Shown piece after piece: positions 1 to 7,112 of a stretch of 20,554 bases of DNA (the stretch's first letter is position 1; each line of letters begins with the position of its first letter). This stretch comes from Bacteroidota bacterium (GTDB taxonomy: Bacteria; Bacteroidota; Ignavibacteria; Ignavibacteriales; Ignavibacteriaceae): positions 1 through 20,554 of the forward strand of contig JAEXTA010000227.1 of assembly GCA_023453665.1 (NCBI GenBank). The letters run 5' to 3'. The notes beneath the pieces were generated by a model. The model saw nothing but the letters and a program-made list of their open reading frames with translations. It was not told where the DNA came from and did not search any database. The position numbers and the translations under genes were made by a program.

Positions 1-122
1 TGAAAACACTTAACTGGAACGGTAAGGACAATAATGGAAACGATATGAGCAGCGGAAGTTACATCTGCAGGATGACTGCCGGTGATTTTTCTCAGTCTGT
101 TAAAATGATTTTGTTGAAGTAG
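1..122 (+). CDS. C-terminal end of a type IX secreted protein (partial)
   Basis: Reading codons from position 3 to the TAG at 120-122 gives 39 residues ending in SQSVKMILLK. The tail contains a W-N-G-x-D core (WNGKDNNGND), then SSGSYICRMTAGDF and a basic, hydrophobic end. This is the layout of the type IX secretion (Por) C-terminal sorting domain, subtype A. In this family the domain directs a protein through the outer membrane and is then cleaved. Only the sorting tail is visible, so the function of the cargo cannot be told. The last residues (KMILLK) are identical to the end of the next gene at 326-1129, which supports both calls. Confidence 0.85.
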   Translation, partial: KTLNWNGKDNNGNDMSSGSYICRMTAGDFSQSVKMILLK

Positions 123-190
123 GAAAAATAGTTTTCATTACTTCGAGCTGTCCTCAATAGATTTTTATAGGATTGATAATTAATGATATT

Positions 191-269
191 GTTCTCTCTC
201 CTACCTTCGACAACTATTGGGGCAGCTCATATTTGTAATAAAAATTAAATCTGGAATGAGGGAGAGAAC
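191..269. other. Long-loop inverted repeat between the two secreted-protein genes
   Basis: GTTCTCTCTC at 191-200 can pair with GGGAGAGAAC at 260-269: ten pairs, one of them G-U, closing a loop of about 59 bases. Inside the loop CTCAT (near 227) and ATGAG (near 256) can pair too. No run of T follows on either strand, so this is not an ordinary terminator. It could be a structured leader of the gene at 326 or a degenerate repeat. The rest of 123-325 shows only AT-rich DNA and a Shine-Dalgarno-like AGAAGGT near 314-320. Confidence 0.3.
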
Positions 270-325
270 TTTATTTAAGATTTAAGAAGTAAAAACATTT
301 AATAATAACATAACAGAAGGTAAGT

Positions 326-1129
326 ATGAGAGTCATATCAATTCTAGTATTTTTGATTTGTTTTATAACAACATTAAGTGGTCAGCAAACTCCTATAATT
401 ATGGATTCTCTTGTAATAAGTGACAATGCGGGTAACAGACTAGCATTAAAGTTTGGTATAGACCCATCCGCATCTGATACTATTGACTGGCAGTTTGGAG
501 AAGCGCTGCTTCCACCACCACCACCACAAGGTGCATTTGATGTAAGATTCTACCTGCCAAAAAATAATTTTAATGGTAATCTTAGTTCTTATTTTGATTT
601 TAGGCAGGGCTCTATTCCATTTACAGGATCAATCGAACATAGAATTAAAATGCAAAAAGGCAGTAACGATACAATTAAATTTACATATAATTTTGCTGAG
701 CCAATAACAATAAGATTACAGGATGGATATATCGGTACATTGATAGATACCGTACTGACGGGCTCAGGAACATATATCAATCCAAATCCGCTTTTATATG
801 AATTGTTCAAACTGACGATCAACTATGATAATGCTACTGATGTTAAGGAAGAACAACTAACTGTTAACGACTATAAACTTTATCAAAACTATCCTAACCC
901 TTTTAATCCATCAACCATGATTAGTTTTAATCTAAAAGAAAACTCAGATGTATCAATAAAAATATTTAACGCAATTGGACAACAAACAGCATTGTTGATA
1001 AATCAATATTTTTCAGCCGGAACCCACATGCTAAACTTTGATGCAAATAATTTGCCGGCAGGTGTTTATTTCTACCAGATTATTGCTGGTGAGTTTACAC
1101 AGACAAAAAAAATGATATTACTTAAATAG
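326..1129 (+). CDS. Small secreted protein with type IX secretion sorting domain
   Basis: 267 residues. Residues 1-20 form a signal peptide (basic MR, hydrophobic VISILVFLICFITTL, then SGQ), indicating Sec export. Residues about 185-267 are a type IX sorting domain: YQNYPNPFNPST at 186-197, then VSIKIFNAIGQ, a G-x-H-x-L-x-F-D stretch, LPAGVYFYQI and the basic tail KKMILLK. The middle (about 21-180) is beta-rich with a proline run (LLPPPPPQG) and matches no domain I recognise. It is probably a cell-surface or released protein of unknown function. The ATG at 326 follows AGAAGGTAAGT, a reasonable Shine-Dalgarno site. The gene lies about 200 bases after another sorting-tail gene on the same strand. 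Confidence 0.9.
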   Translation: MRVISILVFLICFITTLSGQQTPIIMDSLVISDNAGNRLALKFGIDPSASDTIDWQFGEALLPPPPPQGAFDVRFYLPKNNFNGNLSSYFDFRQGSIPFTGSIEHRIKMQKGSNDTIKFTYNFAEPITIRLQDGYIGTLIDTVLTGSGTYINPNPLLYELFKLTINYDNATDVKEEQLTVNDYKLYQNYPNPFNPSTMISFNLKENSDVSIKIFNAIGQQTALLINQYFSAGTHMLNFDANNLPAGVYFYQIIAGEFTQTKKMILLK

Positions 1130-1163
1130 CGAATGGACAACTAATACTTAATTCTGAACTCCT

Positions 1164-1745
1164 GTGCATATTAAAAAAATAAACGGTGAGATAATCGTTG
1201 ATCTCACCGTTAAAAAAAATAAAATTTCAACTTCAGGGAATAAATCATCAAAACTTATCATACTTGATAATTCATTTAGAGTTGAATTAAATAAACAATT
1301 ACCTAAAACAAAAATCAGAGTAAACAACCATGCAGTAAATATTTATTACTTCAATTGCACTTGTAAAGCGTACCGTGAATCCATTCCAAAATATCCTAAA
1401 CGGGATATAAGAAGAATGTGTAAACATTTATTTCTTGCGATCTCTGCTGAACATATAGATAAATATGATACGCTTACAAGGTTAATGATTGAATCAAAAT
1501 TTTGGTATGGTTATCAGGACATCTTAAAAGCCGAATATTTAAATAGGCAATTTTATCTTGCTTTTTCTTCGGAAAGAGATGTTGTAAATATTATTATTTA
1601 TCGGGATGGGTGGACATTATTGAAGTACAATATCAGAACAAATCTTTGGCAAAGAAATAATTCTGATATTTTAAGCAGCGAAGAAGCAAGCGTAATCATT
1701 GAATTTGCAATTAAATATCTCAATAAATTGAGAAAAGAAAAATAG
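1164..1745 (+). CDS. Orphan SWIM zinc-finger domain protein
   Basis: 193 residues, no signal peptide. Residues 65-88 carry C-x-C-x18-C-x-H (CTC at 65-67, CKH at 86-88), the metal-binding pattern of the SWIM zinc finger. That fold is known from SWI2/SNF2 ATPases, MuDR transposases and MEK kinases, where it is thought to bind DNA or protein. The regions on either side (1-60, beta-like; 95-193, alternating strands and helices) match no family I recognise, and there is no helicase or nuclease partner nearby. The start is GTG at 1164: an in-frame TGA at 1155 rules out anything upstream, and the next in-frame ATG is codon 85, inside the motif. No clear Shine-Dalgarno site is seen. The first 16 codons overlap a perfect 11-bp hairpin (1182-1211). 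Its role is unknown. Confidence 0.7.
   Translation: MHIKKINGEIIVDLTVKKNKISTSGNKSSKLIILDNSFRVELNKQLPKTKIRVNNHAVNIYYFNCTCKAYRESIPKYPKRDIRRMCKHLFLAISAEHIDKYDTLTRLMIESKFWYGYQDILKAEYLNRQFYLAFSSERDVVNIIIYRDGWTLLKYNIRTNLWQRNNSDILSSEEASVIIEFAIKYLNKLRKEK
1173..1211 (-). terminator. Hairpin plus T-run (minus strand) inside the 5' end of the SWIM gene
   Basis: AACGGTGAGAT (1182-1192) and ATCTCACCGTT (1201-1211) are perfect inverted repeats around an 8-base loop. Read on the minus strand the stem is followed by a T-rich stretch (complement of the seven A at 1173-1179), which fits a Rho-independent terminator for transcripts coming leftward from the gene at 1781-2740. On the plus strand the stem is followed by A, so it would not terminate there. 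It could instead fold near the SWIM start codon and limit translation. Confidence 0.5.
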
Positions 1746-1780
1746 TCCAAACTGATTTCTAAAAATTACAGTAACTAATA

Positions 1781-2740
1781 TTAATTTATTCTTTCTTTTT
1801 TCTCCTGGTTTAAAATGAATTCCATTTTATCTTTCATTCCATCAATACCCTGTAATCCGCCGGTATGAATTGCTATTATTGTTGAACCGGCAGGGAAATA
1901 GTTTTTTTTAATCAGGTCATAAATAGCGTAGATCATTTTACCAGTATAAACCGGGTCAAGCGGGATGTTATGTTTTTCTCTGAAAGAATCAATAAAATTT
2001 ATCAGCTCTGAATTAATTTTTGCATATCCGCCAATGTGATAATCAAAAATTATTTTCCAATTTGAACTTGATACTTCACCTGACTTTTTAAGAAAATAAT
2101 TTACATTATCATTAAGAAACTGCGCACCCTTCAGCACTGCGAATCCCAATGCCTTCTGATTTGATTCAAGTCCGGAAATAATTCCTGATATTGTTCCGGC
2201 AGTTCCGCAGGCAGAGCAAACATAATCAAAAGGAATTTCTATTTCTTTTACAATTTCTTTGCAGCCTTTAACCGCAAGTTCATTTGAACCGCCTTCAGGG
2301 ATAAGATAAAAATTTCCAAATCTGTTTTTGAAATCCTGAATTAATTCATCCGAATATTTATTCCGGTATTCCGACCTGTTTATGTAGTGTAATATCATTC
2401 CATAATCTTTTGCGAAAGAAAGTGTCGGGTTCAAAGGAAGATGTTCCTCCCCTCGAATTACTCCAATGGTTTTAAAACCAAGCAGTTTTCCCGCTGCACT
2501 TAAAGCGTGTATATGATTTGAATAAGCTCCGCCAAATGATAATAAAGTATCAAATCCTTTTTCATATGCTTCAACTAAATTGTATTTCAGTTTGAACCAT
2601 TTGTTTCCGGAGATGAATGGGTGAACCAAATCAATCCGTTTAATAAATAGTTTTATTCCTTTTTCACTCAACAACGCTTCATCTATTTTTTGAAGCGGAA
2701 CAGGTGATAATTCGATTTTATTTAAAATGTATTCAGTCAA
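1781..2740 (-). CDS. PLP-dependent ACC deaminase / D-cysteine desulfhydrase family enzyme
   Basis: 319 residues, the usual size for this fold-type II PLP family. Residues 44-54 (SGNKWFKLKYN) contain the schiff-base lysine, K47, matching K51 of Pseudomonas ACC deaminase. Residues 68-80 hold the GGAYSNH loop, where S74/N75 correspond to the substrate-binding SNQ of ACC deaminase. LDPVYTGK (261-268) and HTGGLQG (292-298) are the conserved C-terminal PLP phosphate/ring region. Members break down D-cysteine to pyruvate, sulfide and ammonia, or ACC to 2-oxobutyrate. I cannot decide which from sequence, and most bacterial members with SNH rather than SNQ are not true ACC deaminases. The start is TTG (2738-2740) without a clear Shine-Dalgarno; an in-frame stop lies a few codons upstream and no ATG alternative fits. 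It is separated from the ABC operon upstream by a terminator. Confidence 0.85.
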   Translation of the reverse strand: MTEYILNKIELSPVPLQKIDEALLSEKGIKLFIKRIDLVHPFISGNKWFKLKYNLVEAYEKGFDTLLSFGGAYSNHIHALSAAGKLLGFKTIGVIRGEEHLPLNPTLSFAKDYGMILHYINRSEYRNKYSDELIQDFKNRFGNFYLIPEGGSNELAVKGCKEIVKEIEIPFDYVCSACGTAGTISGIISGLESNQKALGFAVLKGAQFLNDNVNYFLKKSGEVSSSNWKIIFDYHIGGYAKINSELINFIDSFREKHNIPLDPVYTGKMIYAIYDLIKKNYFPAGSTIIAIHTGGLQGIDGMKDKMEFILNQEKKERIN

Positions 2741-2781
2741 AGTTGGAATTATTTTTTTTATTTGATTTTCTGTCTAAACAT

Positions 2782-2815
2782 AAAAAAAATCCGTGACTGT
2801 AATCACGGATTTTTT
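2782..2815 (-). terminator. Terminator after the ABC exporter genes (A-hairpin-T, possibly bidirectional)
   Basis: ATCCGTGA (2789-2796) pairs with TCACGGAT (2803-2810) around a 6-base loop. It is flanked by A7 on the left and T on the right, so it ends in a T-run on either strand. It lies 23 bases beyond the permease stop codon and should end the minus-strand exporter transcript. Confidence 0.85.
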
Positions 2816-2838
2816 AATGAAGTTTTAATATCGCTGAA

Positions 2839-4107
2839 TTAATTTTTCAGTCTTATCCATTTAAGTACTTCAGACCATTTAGGTTTTTTGCCTGTCAGGA
2901 GAATGCCAACACGATATACTTTACCCGCGACAGGGAATATGAGTATTAGTGTTGCAATATTAACAACAAAGGAGATGATTATCTGAATCATAGGTATGTC
3001 GATCAGTATCATTCTTGTCGGCATTACGATTAATGATGCAAAAGGAAACATGGAAGCAATTTCTCCGATTGAGTTTTGCGGATTTGATTGTAAACTTATC
3101 GCAATAAAAAACGGTATCATAATCAGCATCAGCAGCGGCCACATACCGGATTGTGCATCCTGTGGATTATCGAATATTGCACCTACTGTAGCAAACAGAG
3201 CAACAAAAGTAATCAACGCAATTGAATAATTAAGAAGGAAGTAAATAAGAAACATAACACTCATCTGGGGCATGAACTCTGCCGGTATTAAAAACCAGCT
3301 TGTTGATATTAATAATAAAATAGGTGTGAGCCAGATTGCCATTTGAATGACTTCCACAATTACAGTTCCAAGAATTTTTCCTGTCATAAGTTCAGTGCTG
3401 CTTGCAGATGATAAAATAACCTCAACTATTTTGTTACTTTTTTCTTCAACGACTGAACTCATTGTCATTGTTCCCGAAAAGATAAGTGCCATATAAAGCA
3501 GAAATGAAAAAAGGAATGAAGCAATTCTGTTTCCATAACCTTCTTCTTCTACCTTCTCATCTTTTGTTACCCTGAATCCTTTTATATCAACATCTTTCCT
3601 GGCAAATGATATCTGCTCCTGACTAAGTTTCTGATCTGAAAAATATATTTCAACCAGTGCTTTGTTAATAGCCGGTCTAAGTTTGTTGAACAGTGAATAG
3701 TTATTAGGATTTGTTGAATAGTATTCTGTTTCTTTTGAGTTAAGTGCTTTTTCTGAAACAAATATTATCCCTGTTAGTTTTTCATTCAACAGATTTTGTT
3801 TTGAATTATCCAGTTCCGATTTGAACGAAATGCCGTCGGTTAATTTAAAACTCAGTTCTATCATTCCTGATTTAACATCTTCAACCAGGTTAAGTTCATC
3901 CTTCAATTCCTGAATTAGTATTTCTGAATCGGAATAGACTACCAGGGTTGATTTACTTTCACCTGAAAATGATTGAATAAAATATTGGATAGAAAAAACA
4001 CCTATCATAAATAACGGTACCAGAAGCGTCATAAGTATAAAAGACTTATTGAACAACTTCATCTTAAGTTCACGCTTGATAATTGCAAGTACTCTTTTAT
4101 TGAACAT
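2839..4107 (-). CDS. ABC-2 type transporter permease (NatB-like)
   Basis: 422 residues from the ATG at 4107. The reading frame is open to 4167, but I chose 4107 because a perfect AAGGAGGT lies 5 bases upstream and the protein then begins MFNKRVLAIIKREL, a typical ABC-2 permease start. Topology: one membrane segment near residues 20-45 (LMTLLVPLFMIGVF), a large extracytoplasmic domain to about 195, then five or more hydrophobic segments to about 400. Between them lies MSSVVEEKSNKIVEVILSS, a conserved cytoplasmic stretch of this family. It is the membrane half of an exporter together with the ATPase encoded just upstream, whose last 11 bases overlap this gene. NatAB of Bacillus exports Na+; other members export drugs or peptides. 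The substrate here is not visible. Confidence 0.88.
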   Translation of the reverse strand: MFNKRVLAIIKRELKMKLFNKSFILMTLLVPLFMIGVFSIQYFIQSFSGESKSTLVVYSDSEILIQELKDELNLVEDVKSGMIELSFKLTDGISFKSELDNSKQNLLNEKLTGIIFVSEKALNSKETEYYSTNPNNYSLFNKLRPAINKALVEIYFSDQKLSQEQISFARKDVDIKGFRVTKDEKVEEEGYGNRIASFLFSFLLYMALIFSGTMTMSSVVEEKSNKIVEVILSSASSTELMTGKILGTVIVEVIQMAIWLTPILLLISTSWFLIPAEFMPQMSVMFLIYFLLNYSIALITFVALFATVGAIFDNPQDAQSGMWPLLMLIMIPFFIAISLQSNPQNSIGEIASMFPFASLIVMPTRMILIDIPMIQIIISFVVNIATLILIFPVAGKVYRVGILLTGKKPKWSEVLKWIRLKN

Positions 4108-5011
4108 CTGCAACCTCCTTTCCCGCGAGTGAAACAAATATTTCATGGAGTGAGATTTCATCAACATTAAATTTTTTCACTGCAATATTATTTGATACAA
4201 GGAGCTTCAAAAGTTCCTGGTCAGTATTTTCTTTTTTTAGTTTTATTCCGGTTGTATTACCAAAGTCTTCTATATGCTCAATCAAACTATGATTTTTCAG
4301 GAATGAAATATCACCGTTGTAATCAAGCCTGATATTATTACTTGCATATTTTTGTTTTATATCTGAAAGTTTACCGTTAAGAATAATTTTCCCTTTATCG
4401 ATCATTGCTACTGAGTCGCACATTTTTTCTGCAAACTCCATAAGATGAGTAGAGAAGATTATCACTTTGCCTTTTTGTTTCATCTCAAGGATAATTTGTT
4501 TCAACAGATTTGTGTTGATAGGATCTAGTCCCGAAAATGGCTCATCAAAAATTAAAAATTCAGGATCGTGTAATATTGTTCCGATAAATTGAATTTTTTG
4601 CTGATTACCTTTTGACAGATCTTCAACTTTGGAAAGTTTCCTGTCAGCAAGTTCAAATCGTTCGAGGTATTCTATTGCGGATTTCTGAACGGCTTTTCCT
4701 TTTTTCCCTTTTATCTCTGCAAGAAAAAGAAGCATATCTATCACTTTCATTTTCTTGTATAGGCCGCGCTCTTCAGGTAAATATCCGACAGCATCTTTAA
4801 AACTTTGACCAATCGAATTTCCTTTAAATATAACATCGCCTGAATCAGGAATATAAATTTTCATCATCATCCTGATTGTTGTGGTTTTTCCGGCGCCGTT
4901 TCTGCCGATCAAACCAAACACCGCACCTTCGGGAACGCTAAATGAAACACCATCAACGGCTTTTATGCCGTCGAAACTTTTTACAAGATTTCGTACTTCT
5001 AAAGCATGCAT
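4097..5011 (-). CDS. ABC transporter ATP-binding protein (NatA-like)
   Basis: 304 residues. One nucleotide-binding domain fills residues 1-230: Walker A GRNGAGKTT (36-44), the GYLPEERGLY stretch (76-85) characteristic of the NatA-type subfamily in place of a classical Q-loop, signature LSKGNQQK (132-139), Walker B FLIFDEP (152-158) with catalytic glutamate E157, D-loop GLDP and H-loop histidine H189 in STHLME. The remaining 75 residues form a small C-terminal domain common in drug or ion exporters of this type. It powers the permease encoded downstream; the two genes overlap by 11 bases and share one transcript ending at 2782-2815. No Shine-Dalgarno is obvious before the ATG at 5011. The transported substrate is unknown. 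Confidence 0.92.
   Translation of the reverse strand: MHALEVRNLVKSFDGIKAVDGVSFSVPEGAVFGLIGRNGAGKTTTIRMMMKIYIPDSGDVIFKGNSIGQSFKDAVGYLPEERGLYKKMKVIDMLLFLAEIKGKKGKAVQKSAIEYLERFELADRKLSKVEDLSKGNQQKIQFIGTILHDPEFLIFDEPFSGLDPINTNLLKQIILEMKQKGKVIIFSTHLMEFAEKMCDSVAMIDKGKIILNGKLSDIKQKYASNNIRLDYNGDISFLKNHSLIEHIEDFGNTTGIKLKKENTDQELLKLLVSNNIAVKKFNVDEISLHEIFVSLAGKEVADVQ
4113..4120 (-). promoter_or_regulatory. Strong Shine-Dalgarno site for the permease gene
   Basis: On the minus strand AAGGAGGT precedes ATG (4107-4105) by 5 bases and lies within the end of the ATPase gene. It fixes the permease start and indicates translational coupling of the pair. Confidence 0.85.
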
Positions 5012-5052
5012 AAGTTTTTACTTTTTTTGTGATGTGTAAAAATATAAAGTAC

Positions 5053-5087
5053 AAATGAAATGTTCCTGACCGTTTATCATTTCATTT
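5053..5087. promoter_or_regulatory. Inverted repeat upstream of the ABC exporter operon
   Basis: AAATGAAATG (5053-5062) and CATTTCATTT (5078-5087) are perfect 10-bp inverted repeats with a 15-base spacer. They lie 42-76 bases upstream of the ATPase start, in the zone where its promoter should be. The arms are AT-rich and no T-run follows, so a repressor or activator operator is more likely than a terminator. I cannot assign a promoter here with confidence. Confidence 0.35.
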
Positions 5088-5096
5088 TACATTACA

Positions 5097-5123
5097 TAAA
5101 AAAGGGCTGCGGTTGCAGCCCTT
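5097..5123 (-). terminator. Terminator of the MORN-repeat gene
   Basis: AAGGGCTGC (5102-5110) pairs with GCAGCCCTT (5115-5123) around a GGTT loop. On the minus strand the 9-bp GC-rich stem is followed by T-rich sequence (complement of A at 5098-5103). It starts 9 bases after the stop codon of the gene at 5132-5689. Confidence 0.88.
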
Positions 5124-5131
5124 GTGTAAGT

Positions 5132-5689
5132 TCAAATTGCCTGATTCTTGTATGGTTCAACTTTATTGATTACTTCATCATTATGGAATGTCAGTTCTCT
5201 AAGCAGTTCACCGGTTGGTTTATAAAATTTCCAAACGCCCTGACGTTTACCTTTTCCGAAAAATCCTGTTTCTTTAATATTTCCATTATTGTAATACCAT
5301 ATCCATTCACCTTCAACTACGTCTTTCACAAAGTAACCTTCACATTCAATTGAACCATCAGGATAATAATATTTCCACAGTCCTTCATTTTTGTTGTTTT
5401 TAATTTTTCCGAATAGTTCAACATTTTTATTCGGGAAGTGGACTATAAAATCACCTTCCTTAATTCCATTGATCACATCGTATTCAATTAATTTTTGATT
5501 TAAAGTATCTATTAATCTTCCTGTGTAGGGCTCACGCGAACCAGCCTGAAATATCAGTCCCTTCTTTATTTCGATGTTTACAGAACCAACTGAATCTTTA
5601 GCCGATGAAGCCAAAAGTATAGGAAGCAATGAAAAGAAAATGATATGGTACAACACACTGCCGGGACTTTTAATTGTAAGTCGGCTCAT
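5132..5689 (-). CDS. Secreted or membrane-anchored MORN-variant repeat protein
   Basis: 185 residues. Residues 13-30 are hydrophobic (VLYHIIFFSLLPILLASSA), a signal peptide or anchor, so the rest is probably periplasmic or surface exposed. From about residue 50 the protein consists of roughly four short repeats of the MORN-variant type (G-x-x-x-G-x-W-x-x-Y-x-x-x-G), clearest at EGLWKYYYPDG (102-112), EGEWIWYYNNG (126-136) and QGVWKFYKPTG (150-160). Such repeats form beta-hairpin surfaces; no enzyme function is implied. Similar proteins are often labelled YwqK-family antitoxins, but no toxin gene adjoins here. ATG at 5689 follows GAGGGT. It is transcribed alone, with its own terminator at 5097-5123. 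Confidence 0.8.
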   Translation of the reverse strand: MSRLTIKSPGSVLYHIIFFSLLPILLASSAKDSVGSVNIEIKKGLIFQAGSREPYTGRLIDTLNQKLIEYDVINGIKEGDFIVHFPNKNVELFGKIKNNKNEGLWKYYYPDGSIECEGYFVKDVVEGEWIWYYNNGNIKETGFFGKGKRQGVWKFYKPTGELLRELTFHNDEVINKVEPYKNQAI

Positions 5690-5721
5690 AAATTACCCTC
5701 AATTTTAGTTTTAGCATAGCT

Positions 5722-5737
5722 TCCCCCAATTGGGGGA
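5722..5737. repeat. Perfect 16-base palindrome with G/C arms
   Basis: TCCCCCAATTGGGGGA is fully self-complementary and lies 33 bases upstream of the MORN gene start in otherwise AT-rich DNA. It could be an operator or a short dispersed palindromic repeat. Confidence 0.45.
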
Positions 5738-5886
5738 GTGAAATAACGGCACAATCAAAGTGCCATTGAAAATATTCTTAATTCAAATAAATGAATGAAC
5801 AGTTTCTCTCTTAATGAGATTATGATGACTTTTAAGAAGATTCTGATACACTAATTAATGAAAATTCTGAATTGAACATGGTGAAT

Positions 5887-5931
5887 AAAAATGAATTCAT
5901 CAAGAGTATGTTTTGATACTCCTGATGAATT
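5887..5931 (-). terminator. Terminator of the methylmalonyl-CoA decarboxylase operon
   Basis: Positions 5894-5909 pair with 5916-5931: a 16-base stem with one mismatch (A5903/C5922) and a 6-base loop. Read on the minus strand it is followed by a run of five T (complement of 5887-5891). It begins 16 bases beyond the stop codon of the last gene of the operon. Confidence 0.85.
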
Positions 5932-5946
5932 ATAAGGAAATGGAGT

Positions 5947-7110
5947 TTAGCCCATAAAGAAACTAAGCAGAATACCTGCCGCAACAGCACTGCCAATAAC
6001 ACCAGCAACATTGGGTGCCATTGCATGCATTAACAGGTGATTGGTTTTATCGTATTGCAAACCAACAATTTGAGATACTCTTGCGCTATCCGGCACAGCA
6101 GATACACCTGCATTGCCTATTAATGGATTTATTTTATTTCCTTCTTTAAGAAATAGATTCATGACTTTAGCGAACATTACACCACCAAATGTGGCTATCA
6201 TAAATGAAACAGCACCAAGAGCAAAAATTCCGACAGATTTAGTAGTAAGAAATGTTGTTGCCTGAGTAGAAGCACCTACTGTCAATCCAATTAATATTGT
6301 TACTATATCAATCATCGAACCTTTTGCTGTATCAGCCAGTCTTTTAGTAACGCCGCTTTCTTTCAGAATATTTCCGAAAAATAACATACCTAATAACGGC
6401 ATCGCACTTGGTGTGATTAACGTTGTTAACAATAAGCCGACAATAGGAAAAAGTATTTTTTCCAATTTAGAAACTGAACGAGGAGGTTTCATACGGATCA
6501 ACCTTTCCTTATCAGTCGTTAGCAATTTCATGATTGGAGGTTGGATAACAGGTACAAGCGCCATATAAGAGTAAGCAGAAACAGCTATAGCTCCAACCAA
6601 ATCAGGTGCAAGTTTAGAAGCAAGGAATATAGCAGTTGGTCCATCTGCTCCTCCAATAATTCCGATTGCGGCAGCCTGTTCCGGTAAATATCCAAGCATA
6701 AGAGCTATCATGTAAGCACCAAAGATTCCTAATTGTGCTGCCGCACCAAGAAGTAAAAGTTTTGGGTTTGATAACAATGTTGAAAAATCTGTCATCGCGC
6801 CAATTCCCAAAAATATCAACGGAGGGTATATTCCTTTAAGTACCCCAAAGTAGAGATAATTCATTACACTGCCCGGTTCATAAATACCAACCTGAAGATT
6901 TGCACCTTCAAGGAATGGGATGTTACCTATAAGAATTCCAAATCCTATCGGAACCAGTAATAAAGGCTCATAGTCTTTTGCAATTGCTAAATAGATAAAT
7001 GCAAATGCAACACAAATCATTACCAGATGCCCTATAGTAAAATGTGGGAATGCGGTGTACCTGAAGAATTGGTCGAAACCATGACTCATGAAATCGAATA
7101 ATTGTTGCAT
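5947..7110 (-). CDS. mmdB: Na+-translocating methylmalonyl-CoA decarboxylase, beta subunit
   Basis: 387 residues, strongly hydrophobic with about ten membrane segments; this is the OadB/MmdB family. It removes CO2 from carboxybiotin on the carrier protein and couples this to export of Na+. Visible family landmarks are GGADGPTAIF (153-162) with the essential aspartate D156 (D203 in Klebsiella OadB), SYMALVPVIQPPIMKLLTT (181-199), and NAGVSAVPDSARVSQ (333-347) with N333 and S337 matching the Na+-site residues of OadB. The ATG is 2 bases after the biotin-carrier stop codon, with GGAG upstream. It is the last gene of the six-gene operon. The substrate (methylmalonyl-CoA rather than oxaloacetate) is inferred from the neighbouring carboxyltransferase, mutase and epimerase genes. 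Confidence 0.92.
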   Translation of the reverse strand: MQQLFDFMSHGFDQFFRYTAFPHFTIGHLVMICVAFAFIYLAIAKDYEPLLLVPIGFGILIGNIPFLEGANLQVGIYEPGSVMNYLYFGVLKGIYPPLIFLGIGAMTDFSTLLSNPKLLLLGAAAQLGIFGAYMIALMLGYLPEQAAAIGIIGGADGPTAIFLASKLAPDLVGAIAVSAYSYMALVPVIQPPIMKLLTTDKERLIRMKPPRSVSKLEKILFPIVGLLLTTLITPSAMPLLGMLFFGNILKESGVTKRLADTAKGSMIDIVTILIGLTVGASTQATTFLTTKSVGIFALGAVSFMIATFGGVMFAKVMNLFLKEGNKINPLIGNAGVSAVPDSARVSQIVGLQYDKTNHLLMHAMAPNVAGVIGSAVAAGILLSFFMG

Positions 7111-7112
7111 AC

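Noticed and set aside
1781..2740. True ACC deaminase assignment
   Set aside because: The substrate loop reads SNH rather than SNQ, and nothing in the context concerns ACC. Only the broader family can be supported.
4108..4167. 20-residue N-terminal extension of the permease
   Set aside because: A perfect Shine-Dalgarno site directly precedes the internal ATG at 4107, and the extension overlaps conserved ATPase coding sequence without resembling a permease start.
5060..5353. A 97-codon plus-strand frame over the MORN gene's 3' end
   Set aside because: It starts in the ABC promoter region, crosses the MORN terminator hairpin and runs antisense to the repeats. The cysteine- and phenylalanine-rich translation looks like antisense noise.
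5132..5689. Toxin-antitoxin antitoxin (YwqK label)
   Set aside because: The label comes from the MORN-variant repeat family only. This protein has a signal or anchor sequence, and no toxin-like gene is adjacent.
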